From NCBI GenBank assembly GCA_025054795.1, contig JANWZU010000095.1:1-10771 (forward strand): DNA of 10,771 bases, given 5' to 3'. Below the pieces are notes generated by a model. The model was given only the letters and a program-made list of their open reading frames with translations, searched no databases and was not told where the DNA came from. A program made the translations under genes and the position numbers. How positions within the stretch are numbered: position 1 is the stretch's first letter; the number at the start of each line of letters is the position of its first letter. This DNA is from Candidatus Caldarchaeum sp. (GTDB lineage Archaea > Thermoproteota > Nitrososphaeria_A > Caldarchaeales > Caldarchaeaceae). Shown in pieces: positions 1 to 6,963 of the stretch.

Positions 1-54
1 AGGAGCTACGTTCCTGCGTTCAGGGTTGTGAACACGCTTCTGAGGATGAGTTAG
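1..54 (+). CDS. 3' end of an unidentified gene (partial)
   Basis: An open frame enters from the left edge and ends at a TAG at 52-54, giving 17 visible residues ending in LLRMS. It stops one base before the ATG of the next gene, the same tight packing seen through the rest of this gene string, so it is probably the preceding member of the operon. Too little is visible to name a family. MoxR-DUF58 clusters often carry a transglutaminase-like or other membrane protein here, but nothing in these 17 residues shows that. Confidence 0.5.
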   Translation, partial: RSYVPAFRVVNTLLRMS

Positions 55-55
55 G

Positions 56-505
56 ATGGCTTCCTTCCTGTATGAAGTTTCCTTCTGGCTTGTCATCAAC
101 CTGTTCCTAACAGCAGCGGTGATCGGGCTTGTTTTGATTAGATACTCTATGCAACGTTCTTCTGTTCGTGCTGAGAACGTTAGGAAAGGCCCCGACTTCA
201 GCGAGGAAATGATGCTTTTCGAACGGCTTGTTGAGCAGGGTGAAAAACCTAAGGCTGTTCTGGAGGCTTTCAAACGCTGCTTCAGGAAAGTCGTCGACAC
301 TGTGGGAATTGACCCGAGGTTTTTAACGCCGAGGGAAGTGTTGGAAAGCGGCAAGCTGCCGAAACCCCTTGAACAAGCCCTTTCCGAAATTTACAGAATA
401 TATGAACCTGTCCGCTTCGGGCTCAGGCATCCAAGCGACGATGAGATTGAAGTCTGCCGCATAAGCCTAGCAAAGCTGGCGGAATTGGCTGATAGAAATG
501 CTTGA
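56..505 (+). CDS. Single-span membrane protein with DUF4129-like C-terminal domain
   Basis: 149 residues. One hydrophobic span at about residues 9-29 is followed by a basic stretch (R29 to K44), so the rest is probably cytoplasmic. Residues ~56-145 resemble the DUF4129 domain: an all-helical region with TPRE at 91-94, a helix with a YRIYEPVRFG stretch at ~113-122, then an acidic turn and a final helix. In bacteria DUF4129 is best known as the C-terminal part of TgpA-type transglutaminase proteins encoded beside MoxR and DUF58 genes. Here it is a separate small protein at the head of a MoxR-DUF58 string, which supports the assignment. Its own biochemical role is unknown. The stop overlaps the next start by 8 nt. 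The domain call is by motif recognition only. Confidence 0.7.
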   Translation: MASFLYEVSFWLVINLFLTAAVIGLVLIRYSMQRSSVRAENVRKGPDFSEEMMLFERLVEQGEKPKAVLEAFKRCFRKVVDTVGIDPRFLTPREVLESGKLPKPLEQALSEIYRIYEPVRFGLRHPSDDEIEVCRISLAKLAELADRNA

Positions 506-770
506 TTCAACGGTCTCAGTCATCGTAGCTCTTGCAGCCGCAGGCACACTGGCTATTTTGCTCACACCGCGTGAGAGAAGCAAGAAGACAAAACCGCCTA
601 GCTTTAACATCAAAGGCCTCGACGACTACGCCCTGCTCTACAGCTTGATGGAGCAGAAAAGACAAAAAGAGCTTCTGAGAACAGTCAGACAGCTTTTAAA
701 AAAGTCTGGCACAGTTGAGGAAAAAATGCTTCTGAAGAGGCTTGAGTCGCAGGTGAGGAGAGGTGTCTGA
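498..770 (+). CDS. Small single-span membrane protein of the MoxR-DUF58 operon
   Basis: 90 residues; I do not recognise a family. An N-terminal hydrophobic span (residues ~6-22) is followed by a strongly basic patch (RERSKKTK, ~25-32). The rest is Lys/Arg/Glu/Leu-rich and looks helical, perhaps coiled coil (~43-87). The positive-inside rule puts this tail in the cytoplasm, where it could contact the MoxR ATPase encoded next. The ATG lies within the preceding gene (8-nt overlap). A GGCTGAT stretch just upstream (488-494) resembles the archaeal Shine-Dalgarno GGTGAT. The gene overlaps the MoxR start by another 8 nt, so translational coupling on both sides is likely. The overlaps and its place between recognised partners argue that it is a real gene. 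Confidence 0.75.
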   Translation: MLDSTVSVIVALAAAGTLAILLTPRERSKKTKPPSFNIKGLDDYALLYSLMEQKRQKELLRTVRQLLKKSGTVEEKMLLKRLESQVRRGV

Positions 771-1722
771 AAACACTGTTGCGGCGGCATTAGCGAAAAA
801 CGTCAGGCAGGAGGTGGGGAAAGTCATAGTAGGCATGGGCGAGGCCATAGAGTCTCTGCTGATAGCTTTTCTGACGGGGGGTCACGTCATAATGGAGGGG
901 ATTCCGGGGCTTGCCAAAACCCTGCTGGCTAAGTCTTTCGCCATGTCTCTTGGGCTTAAGTTCAAAAGAATACAGTTCACATCCGACATTCTTCCATCGG
1001 ACATCATCGGCGGGCTTGTGTTCAACAGAAGGTCGGGTGAGCTTGAGTTCAGGCCCGGCCCCATCTTCGCAAACATAGTGCTAATAGATGAGATAAACCG
1101 AGCACCCCCAAGGAGTCAGTCGGCTCTGCTTGAAGCCATGCAGGAAAGGCAGGTGACCGTAGAAGGGGTCACGCATAACTTGCCAGACCCGTTTCTCGTG
1201 GTCGCTACTCAGAACCCAATCGAGCTGGAGGGAACTTTTCCCCTGCCCGAGGCCGAGGTCGACAGGTTCATGATGAGAGTTATTGTTCCATATCCTACGG
1301 CGGAGGAAGAGCGGCAGATACTTGCTATGAAGAACGTTTTGGGCGAGGATATTCCAATCTCACCGGCTGTGGACATTCAGACGATAAAAGCTGCGATGGA
1401 GGAGGTTCGGAACGTCGCTTTAGTGAATGATGTAATAAATTACATAGTTGAGGTCGTTTCCGCAAGCCGTAGAGACAACCGTCTTGTTTTAGGAGCCAGC
1501 ACAAGAGCAGAAATCGCTCTCCTCTACGCCGCCAAAGCCTACGCCGCCCTCAACGGAAGAATGTATGTAATCCCCGACGATGTCAAGAAGGTGTTTTTCA
1601 GAGTTCTAAACCACCGCATCCAGCCTAAGCCAGAGTATTCGGGCTTGTCCAAGTCTCCAGATTACAACTTTATTTCAAAAACTTTGAACGAGTACCTGAA
1701 CAGCGTCGAGGTGCCTCTCTGA
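763..1722 (+). CDS. MoxR-family AAA+ ATPase
   Basis: 319 residues, the usual MoxR length. Walker A is GIPGLAKT at 46-53, Walker B is IVLIDEINRAP at 105-115 (D109, E110), sensor 1 is in ATQNP at 148-152, and the LPEAEVDRFMM segment at 161-171 carries the conserved arginine. A C-terminal lid domain with the sensor-2 region follows (~235-310). MoxR ATPases are cytoplasmic hexameric remodelling machines that usually act with a von Willebrand A-like partner, often to mature or activate envelope proteins or metalloenzymes. The DUF58 gene starting one base away is the expected partner. The start codon is GTG at 763, preceded by a purine-rich GAGGTGAGGAG stretch (750-760) and overlapping the previous stop by 8 nt. 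The substrate is unknown; co-encoded membrane and surface proteins suggest an envelope target. Confidence 0.95.
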   Translation: MSENTVAAALAKNVRQEVGKVIVGMGEAIESLLIAFLTGGHVIMEGIPGLAKTLLAKSFAMSLGLKFKRIQFTSDILPSDIIGGLVFNRRSGELEFRPGPIFANIVLIDEINRAPPRSQSALLEAMQERQVTVEGVTHNLPDPFLVVATQNPIELEGTFPLPEAEVDRFMMRVIVPYPTAEEERQILAMKNVLGEDIPISPAVDIQTIKAAMEEVRNVALVNDVINYIVEVVSASRRDNRLVLGASTRAEIALLYAAKAYAALNGRMYVIPDDVKKVFFRVLNHRIQPKPEYSGLSKSPDYNFISKTLNEYLNSVEVPL

Positions 1723-2978
1723 TGCTCACCCGTGAGGGCTACGCACTAGCGCTCACATCTTTCCTACTATCCGCTCTCACCTCAACAATCGTCATATACC
1801 ATCCGTTGACTCTGTCCATGTTCGCTGCAGCGGTCTTCAGCTTCATGTACATTTTGATGGCTTCGAGGGAGCTTAGATCGTTGAAGCCCAAGGACTTTAC
1901 GTTCACCCGTACAGTGAGCAACCAAGACCCGAAGCCTGGTGAACGAGTAGCCGTCAAGGTTGTAGTGGTCAACAAGGCTGGCCGGGACCTAGAGCTGGTT
2001 GTGGTGGACGGGTTTGAGGGTTTGACTTTAGTCGAAGGCAACGTCGTGGTTGAGAAACATGTCAAGCACGGTGAGGAGGCGGAGCTCCAGTACGTGGTTG
2101 AGGCGGACAGGAGAGGAGTCTACAGCTTAGGGCCTTTGGTTGTGAAGGTGTCCGACGACTTCGGGCTTTGCTGCAAATACATAACTCTTGAGCGGGAGGC
2201 TAGGCTTTTGGTTAGGCCACGGCTCGTGGAGAAACCTCGGCTTATGGACAGCGTCAGGAGGGCCCAGGCACTCTCCATCTCCGGCTCGGGTTTCTCAGTT
2301 AAGTTCGGAGCGGACGATGTCTTCCGTGAAATCACCGAATACGAGGAAGGCCAGCCTCTCAAGAACATAGAGTGGAGAAGAACAGCCAGAGAAGACGGCC
2401 AGATCTATGTTAGGAAGTACGACAAGCTCAACAGGCTTAGGGTTGTCTTTCTCATCGACTGTACGGTCTCGAACATGGTTGGGAAACCCAGCTTGATGGA
2501 CACAACCATATCCTCAGTAGCCTCGACAGCTCTGGCATTGCTCCAGAAAGGCGACGCCGTCGCAGTCAAGGCATTAGGAGCCGCTGAGCCGGCCACTTTC
2601 TACGCCTACAACACGGTCGACTTCGAGGGGTTGAACACTTTCTTGACGAAGCTGAAGCCCGGACTAGGCTTTGACTTGAAGAAGGAGGTGGAGGAGTTGA
2701 GCTGGTTCGACGCCGTCTTCCTTGTGGGCCGTTTGTCGTCCGTCGATGGGCATGAGCTTAGGCTGGTTGAGAACGATGTCAGGCGGAGGAAGGGCGTGCT
2801 TTTCACGATAATTCCAGTTCTGAGCGATGGCAGTGAGGTGATGCGTTTGCTGAATGAGCTGGAGATGCTGAGGATAAAGAAGGTTAAGAAGCAGGCTGAA
2901 TTCGTCTCCGTTGTGCGTCATACCGAGCTCCCCCAGTATCTAGCGTATCTACACAGAATGCTGAGGGCTGTGCCATGA
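1722..2978 (+). CDS. DUF58 (vWA-like) membrane protein, MoxR partner
   Basis: 418 residues. Two N-terminal hydrophobic spans (~8-25 and ~30-46) form a membrane hairpin, followed by a beta-rich domain (~60-165). The DUF58 signature covers ~198-234 (FREITEYEEGQPLKNIEWRR followed by a conserved VRKYD). A vWA-like segment follows, VVFLIDCTVS at 241-250. The usual metal-site motif DxSxS reads D246-x-T248-x-S250 here, a mild variant that may still bind metal. DUF58 proteins are widespread MoxR partners, thought to dock the ATPase to its target; the residue order here is typical. The ATG overlaps the MoxR stop (TGATG), with GAGGTG about 8 nt upstream as ribosome site. The stop overlaps the next ATG by 4 nt (ATGA). 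Confidence 0.93.
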   Translation: MLTREGYALALTSFLLSALTSTIVIYHPLTLSMFAAAVFSFMYILMASRELRSLKPKDFTFTRTVSNQDPKPGERVAVKVVVVNKAGRDLELVVVDGFEGLTLVEGNVVVEKHVKHGEEAELQYVVEADRRGVYSLGPLVVKVSDDFGLCCKYITLEREARLLVRPRLVEKPRLMDSVRRAQALSISGSGFSVKFGADDVFREITEYEEGQPLKNIEWRRTAREDGQIYVRKYDKLNRLRVVFLIDCTVSNMVGKPSLMDTTISSVASTALALLQKGDAVAVKALGAAEPATFYAYNTVDFEGLNTFLTKLKPGLGFDLKKEVEELSWFDAVFLVGRLSSVDGHELRLVENDVRRRKGVLFTIIPVLSDGSEVMRLLNELEMLRIKKVKKQAEFVSVVRHTELPQYLAYLHRMLRAVP

Positions 2979-3694
2979 TGGCAAAAGCTCTACGCATAGC
3001 TGCGCTTTCTCCTCCTGTGGCGATATCTCTGATGGCGCTGGCCGAGTTCGACTTCTCCAACTACTACGTCGTTGTGGGGATGGTCTCGCTTCTTCTGATA
3101 TCTTCTACGGAGAGGGTTAAATGGGCTGCCGTCGGACTCGTATACATACCGGCCATCTACACCGTCGGCCTTCTTTTGACAGGACAAGCCGCACCGTTCC
3201 TAGGCCTAGCCGCCGGATACATACTTGCCTCCCCTCTTGTTCTGACAATATCCACCTACTCCAGCCGAAGCGCTTCAGGACTACTGTCAGGATACTTCAC
3301 CGCATACACAACCTCGCTACTTATCTACGGAGTGGAGGGAAAGTCGGCTCAGCCTGAAACACTCTTCATCCACCTAGTGAGAAACATCACCAGCTTCATA
3401 ACTCAGGAGAGAGTGAACTTCGTCCCGCCGGAGACGCCTCCCACAAACTTGATCGCCTCCCTGACAGCTCTAGCTACGCTTGCCTTGATAATCACGATGG
3501 CCTCAAGGAGGCCCGGCCTCAGCTTGAAGATTAAGCCTGTTTTTCTCAACGCCTTGATTATGTCTGTGGCCTCGCTGACGGTTAGCACTTTGGTTGCTTT
3601 TTTCCTTCCATCCATGGTGTCGCTAGCTATCCTGACGACCATCGTGGTCTTGGCTTTCTTGACAGCTGTATCGCTCCGTGGTAAGGATGCTTAG
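2975..3694 (+). CDS. Polytopic membrane protein of the MoxR-DUF58 operon
   Basis: 239 residues, mostly hydrophobic; family not recognised. Likely membrane segments are at about 5-22, 29-43, 50-68, 72-93, 103-119, 158-177, 187-209 and 211-233, so seven or eight spans with one longer polar loop (~121-157). No catalytic motif stands out. It begins inside the DUF58 stop (ATGATG; the ATG at 2978 is an equally possible start, one residue shorter). Its end overlaps the surface-protein gene. In this setting it could hold the complex in the membrane or pass the exported partner protein, but that is inference from position only. Confidence 0.8.
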   Translation: MMAKALRIAALSPPVAISLMALAEFDFSNYYVVVGMVSLLLISSTERVKWAAVGLVYIPAIYTVGLLLTGQAAPFLGLAAGYILASPLVLTISTYSSRSASGLLSGYFTAYTTSLLIYGVEGKSAQPETLFIHLVRNITSFITQERVNFVPPETPPTNLIASLTALATLALIITMASRRPGLSLKIKPVFLNALIMSVASLTVSTLVAFFLPSMVSLAILTTIVVLAFLTAVSLRGKDA

Positions 3695-5192
3695 CCAACT
3701 ACTTCTAACCACTTTACTGCTGACCGGCATGCTCTACGTCAACCAAGCTCCAGTGAGTTTCTGGCTTGTTGGATTGGGCGAGCAGCTGCTTCCGATTCTA
3801 GACGGCGGAGTACTCACGGCCAGGGTTGGCGAGACGCTTGTGGTGCGCTTGCTTGGAAGAGACGGAACCTTGAACATCATATCCCCTCAAGGTGAAGCAA
3901 GGGAAGTGTTCATCGGGGATGGGGTAGTCACGGTCCTGAGAAAATTTTCAGCCAACGACGTTGGTGAATGGTTCATCGCTACAGACGAAGGAACAACCCT
4001 CATGGTTGTGGTGGAGCCTCCGCTTATCAAGCCGACGGTGTCTCTTCTCGTCTGGCTGGAGAACACCACTGTTGTCGCCACAACAGCGACAGGCCCGCAG
4101 GCCTTCGCCCTGTTCACAGGAACGCCGGGCGAAGATGTCTACACCCCGGGTTCAACGATGCGGATAAGGGTTGATGGTCTAAACCTTCAGCTACTGAGGT
4201 TCGACCTGCTGAGGAAAGCAGACCGTGTAAGATATGCTGGTAGGCTGAACGAAGTGCCCTATCAGGTTGAGCTAGACCAGCTTGTCATGTCTCAGGTTGT
4301 TCAAAACAGAGGAGGTGTTTTCACCGTGGCCCTGCCCGGCAAAGGTGCTTCGGGACCTCTGGGACTAAAGCCCATCAGCTATGGGCAGTACATAGTAAGG
4401 CTTGTGACGCTGGGTGAGAACAGGCTTGTCTACGAAAAGGAGATAACTGTTGTTCCCGAAAGCTTTCGAGGCTTAAACCGTCTTTCGAGAACGCTGAGAG
4501 TCGATTTCCATGAAGCCATGTCGAGGAACTTCACGCTTGTTGTAGGCGATGAGCTTGGCTCCATCTGGTTTCTGAACATAAGGCTGCCGCTGATGGTTTT
4601 CAACGTCTACGACAGAACACACAGCCAGCGAATCGACAGATACAGGCTTGTCCTCGACAACTCAAGCAGCAGCAGAGTAGGAGACACAACTCTACTGGCT
4701 TTCCACAGCACCCTAGACATAACCGACTACATCAACGGCACATACATAGAGCCAATAAGAGTTTCTGACTTCACATTAGTCTTCGACGGCTATGTGTCGG
4801 AGTTTAAAGAGTTCGAATTCAGGCCGGGAGTGTCCAGAACCCTCGATGTAGACCTCTACGCCCTCGTTCTACGGCTTGTTTATCCCAACGGAACCGTTCA
4901 CAGAGGCCCTAGAACAGTTGAGATCAACAACATGACGTTCAGAGAAGATGGCGAGAGAGTGTTCCTAATTCCCTCGGAAAAGTATGTGATAAGGGCGTTG
5001 GAGCCGAAGAGCTTCGCCCCAACCCTCTACGTCCATTCGAAAGACGCAGTTTTGACTATTCTGGTTTTGGACAACGCTGAAGCGCTGGCCTCGCTGCGTG
5101 TCTCAGCAATTTTAATGTCTCTACTGCTCGGATACACGGCTTACAAGGTTTTTAGGATGCGTAAGACCTTTTACCGAGCTCGTAGCAGGTAG
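3687..5192 (+). CDS. Large exported surface protein anchored at both ends, N-glycosylation sites
   Basis: 501 residues from the ATG at 3687; family not recognised. An N-terminal hydrophobic segment (first ~20 residues) is a signal peptide or anchor. A long beta-rich, non-repetitive region follows. One C-terminal span (about 472-487) leads to a basic tail (VFRMRKTFYRARSR) that stays inside. Counting from the upstream GTG at 3678, six N-x-S/T sequons lie at N129, N284, N328, N353, N404 and N418, all in the predicted outside part, typical of archaeal surface proteins. No protease, transglutaminase or metal-site motif is visible. I prefer ATG 3687 to GTG 3678 because it gives an 8-nt overlap of the form seen at two other junctions here (ATGCTTRR), but GTG is possible. 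The gene order suggests it is what the MoxR-DUF58 machine acts on or works with. Confidence 0.85.
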   Translation: MLSQLLLTTLLLTGMLYVNQAPVSFWLVGLGEQLLPILDGGVLTARVGETLVVRLLGRDGTLNIISPQGEAREVFIGDGVVTVLRKFSANDVGEWFIATDEGTTLMVVVEPPLIKPTVSLLVWLENTTVVATTATGPQAFALFTGTPGEDVYTPGSTMRIRVDGLNLQLLRFDLLRKADRVRYAGRLNEVPYQVELDQLVMSQVVQNRGGVFTVALPGKGASGPLGLKPISYGQYIVRLVTLGENRLVYEKEITVVPESFRGLNRLSRTLRVDFHEAMSRNFTLVVGDELGSIWFLNIRLPLMVFNVYDRTHSQRIDRYRLVLDNSSSSRVGDTTLLAFHSTLDITDYINGTYIEPIRVSDFTLVFDGYVSEFKEFEFRPGVSRTLDVDLYALVLRLVYPNGTVHRGPRTVEINNMTFREDGERVFLIPSEKYVIRALEPKSFAPTLYVHSKDAVLTILVLDNAEALASLRVSAILMSLLLGYTAYKVFRMRKTFYRARSR

Positions 5193-5202
5193 CGTGAACA
5201 TT

Positions 5203-6342
5203 ATGAGGACAACTGTTTCGGTTATAAAGGCGGACGTTGGAAGCGTAGCAGGGCATCATAAACCTCATTCAAAGATGCTTGAGGCCGCTGCGGCCAAGCT
5301 GAAGGCTGCTGAGGAGTCTGGCCTAATCAACACAGGCTATGCGACTCACTGCGGAGACGACATCATCCTTGTGATGAGCCATTTCAGAGGAGAGGACAAC
5401 CCCGAGGTTCACGGACTTGCGTGGAGCATCTTCAAAGACATAACCGAGAAAGTTGCGAAGCCTCTGAAGCTCTACGGAGCAGGCCAAGACCTTCTCTCCG
5501 ACGCCTTCAGCGGAAACGTCAAAGGACTCGGGCCCGGAGTGGCGGAGCTCGAGTTCGAGGAAAGGAGGTCAGACCCGATAATAGTCTTCGCAGCCGACAA
5601 GACAGAGCCCGGCGCCTGGAACCTGCCGCTCTACAGAATCTTCGCATCACCCGACAACACCGCCGGCTTGGTGATAGACCCGACTCTTCACGACGGCTTC
5701 AAGTTCGACGTGCTTGACCTTGTTGAGTCTTGGTCTGTGGTTTTGAAGACACCTGAGGAGATGTATGATTTGATTGCTCTGATAGGAACCGTGGGCCGGT
5801 ACGCTGTTTCCAAGGTTTACAGGGCTTCGGACAACGAGCCCGCTGCAGCGGCCAGCACTACCCGGCTGAGCTTGATAGCAGGACGTTATGTGGGCAAGGA
5901 CGACCCTGTGATGGTTGTAAGAGCTCAGGCAGGGTTTCCAGCTGTAGGCGAGGTTTTGAGCGCTTTCGCCCAACCCCCCATCGTCTCGGGATGGATGAGA
6001 GGATCCCACAGAGGTCCTCTAACGCCTGTCTCCTTCCGCCGTGGACAGAACGTAGTCTCATACTTTGACGGTCCTCCACGTGTCATAGCCATGGGCTGGC
6101 AGGTCTCCAACGGTAAGCTGGTCGGAGTCGACGGAGTCGAGCCGTCGGACTTGTTCGAGGACCCGTTCTGGGACGTTGTCAGAGCTAAGGCTGCTGAGAT
6201 TGCGTTGACGCTGCGGAGCATGGGAGAGTTCGAGCCTGCTAGGCTCGGGCACGAGGAGATGGAGTACACTACTCTTCCGCAGATAATCGAGAGGCTCAGG
6301 CCTAGGTTTAAGCCCTTGGAGGTTCAGGTTTCTAAAAAATAG
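5203..6342 (+). CDS. fbp: Fructose-1,6-bisphosphate aldolase/phosphatase (archaeal, bifunctional)
   Basis: 379 residues. This gluconeogenic enzyme condenses dihydroxyacetone phosphate with glyceraldehyde 3-phosphate and then dephosphorylates the product to fructose 6-phosphate, driving the pathway one way. From the ATG at 5203 the active-site residues fall on the numbers I recall for crenarchaeal enzymes: D11, H18, D52, D53, Q95 and D132 (metal and substrate), Y229 and the Schiff-base K232 in YVGKDD, and D233/D234. That register is strong evidence for ATG 5203 over the in-frame GTG at 5194. Other hallmarks are GAGQDLLSD, SGNVKGLGPGVAE and ADKTEPGAWN. The gene starts 10 nt after the surface-protein stop, with GGTAG at 5189-5193 as a possible ribosome site, so it may share the upstream transcript. 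A T7 run lies 18 nt after the stop. Confidence 0.97.
   Translation: MRTTVSVIKADVGSVAGHHKPHSKMLEAAAAKLKAAEESGLINTGYATHCGDDIILVMSHFRGEDNPEVHGLAWSIFKDITEKVAKPLKLYGAGQDLLSDAFSGNVKGLGPGVAELEFEERRSDPIIVFAADKTEPGAWNLPLYRIFASPDNTAGLVIDPTLHDGFKFDVLDLVESWSVVLKTPEEMYDLIALIGTVGRYAVSKVYRASDNEPAAAASTTRLSLIAGRYVGKDDPVMVVRAQAGFPAVGEVLSAFAQPPIVSGWMRGSHRGPLTPVSFRRGQNVVSYFDGPPRVIAMGWQVSNGKLVGVDGVEPSDLFEDPFWDVVRAKAAEIALTLRSMGEFEPARLGHEEMEYTTLPQIIERLRPRFKPLEVQVSKK
6334..6339 (-). terminator. T6 run on the minus strand, possible terminator of the histone-fold gene
   Basis: Six A on the plus strand read as six T on the minus strand, 27 nt past the stop of the convergent 58-residue gene. The run lies inside the last codons of the aldolase/phosphatase gene (Lys-Lys-stop), so it may only reflect coding. 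Kept at low confidence. Confidence 0.3.
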
Positions 6343-6360
6343 TTTAAGCCCTACACTACC

Positions 6361-6367
6361 TTTTTTT
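6361..6367 (+). terminator. T7 run, likely terminator of the 5' operon
   Basis: Seven T residues begin 18 nt after the aldolase/phosphatase stop. Archaeal transcription commonly ends at such T-runs without a hairpin. The last T is also the first base of the reverse-strand stop triplet of the convergent histone-fold gene, so the run sits at the junction of the two genes. Confidence 0.5.
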
Positions 6368-6543
6368 CAGAAGTCCTCCTTGACCAGCGTCTTCCTACCG
6401 TTCGCTTGACATCTTTTGACGGCTTTCGAGATCAGCTCTCTTACGGCGGCGTCCAGTCCCTCGAGTGCGTCGGAGCTCAGCCTTATTCCCTCGGGTAGGG
6501 CTTCCCTGACCCTTGACTCCACAACAAGCATTTCTTTACCCAT
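6367..6543 (-). CDS. Small histone-fold DNA-binding-like protein (58 residues)
   Basis: ATG at 6543-6541 through TGA at 6369-6367 gives 58 residues. Residues ~20-58 match the long central helix and second loop of an archaeal/CBF-NF-Y type histone fold: IRLSSDALEGLDAAV, then ANGRKT at 47-52, then KEDF at the C-terminus. The R-K-T-x-x-x-x-D arrangement is the characteristic loop-2 arginine and following aspartate. A short N-terminal segment (EMLVVESRVREAL) would be helix 1. The protein ends where helix 3 would begin. As I recall, short archaeal histone-like proteins of the DUF1931 kind have a similar layout. Probable role: a dimeric nucleic-acid-binding protein; true chromatin function is inference. 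A TATA-like TTTAAA about 30 nt upstream of the ATG fits a nearly leaderless message. Confidence 0.72.
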   Translation of the reverse strand: MGKEMLVVESRVREALPEGIRLSSDALEGLDAAVRELISKAVKRCQANGRKTLVKEDF

Positions 6544-6570
6544 GTCCGTTCAATATGCATCTGAAAATAG

Positions 6571-6580
6571 GCTTTAAATG
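6571..6580 (-). promoter_or_regulatory. TATA-like box for the histone-fold gene
   Basis: On the minus strand the box reads CATTTAAAGC. Its centre is about 32 nt from the ATG at 6543, so with the usual 26-27 nt spacing transcription would start around 6548, leaving a leader of only a few bases. No Shine-Dalgarno sequence is visible before the ATG, as expected for a near-leaderless gene. Confidence 0.5.
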
Positions 6581-6633
6581 CTTTTCTAAAGCCGTTCTTC
6601 AGGCATTCCCGAGAGAGCCTCCGGTAAATACCC

Positions 6634-6936
6634 TCATAGTTTGCCGACCACGTTGAAATGGCTGACTCGGGGTTTTTCGGCTAGAAGCGGGGCCTCCAAG
6701 GGGTGGACGTACGGCTCCCTCCAATTTCCACCCGTGAACGACTTGATGGCGTCTAAATCTCTCCAGATGGAAACAACCACGGCAGTCGACTGGTCCGAGG
6801 TTGAATCTATTCCGACATAGGCGTCGACGCATCCTTCGGTTTTTCTGAGAATCGGCAAAGCTTCGTTGAAGGCAAACTGTTCGAAAGCTTTTTCAAGACC
6901 TTCCTTCAGCCGGCAAACCCAGACTCTGATGATCAT
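6634..6936 (-). CDS. Antibiotic biosynthesis monooxygenase (ABM) domain protein
   Basis: 100 residues from the ATG at 6936. The whole chain is one ABM-type alpha+beta barrel domain: strand MIIRVWVCRLK, helix FEQFAFNEALPILRKTEGCVDAYVG, strand STAVVVSIWRDLDAIKSFTG, then NWREPYVHPLEAPLL and a final strand. Such proteins are usually dimers. The fold includes small monooxygenases and haem-degrading enzymes, but many members have no known reaction, so the name gives a fold rather than a substrate. The frame stays open upstream to an ATG at 6993, but those extra 19 residues cover the TATA element and do not resemble the family, so 6936 is the better start. The predicted transcription start near 6946 supports it. 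It diverges from the unknown gene at 7000. Confidence 0.85.
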   Translation of the reverse strand: MIIRVWVCRLKEGLEKAFEQFAFNEALPILRKTEGCVDAYVGIDSTSDQSTAVVVSIWRDLDAIKSFTGGNWREPYVHPLEAPLLAEKPRVSHFNVVGKL

Positions 6937-6963
6937 GCTTTTCCCTAAAGGTTTGGCTGCACA

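Noticed and set aside
1739..2921. Minus-strand frames opposite the DUF58 gene
   Set aside because: They are Ser/Thr-rich shadows without start signals or family resemblance, while the plus frame carries the full DUF58 signature.
5421..6269. Several frames of 64-120 codons inside the aldolase/phosphatase gene
   Set aside because: They lie wholly within a gene with a complete set of active-site residues and are Arg/Ser-rich shadows.
6544..6633. Possible extra small gene between the histone-fold and ABM genes
   Set aside because: Only 90 nt with a TATA-like box for the downstream gene; no frame with a plausible start and family resemblance.
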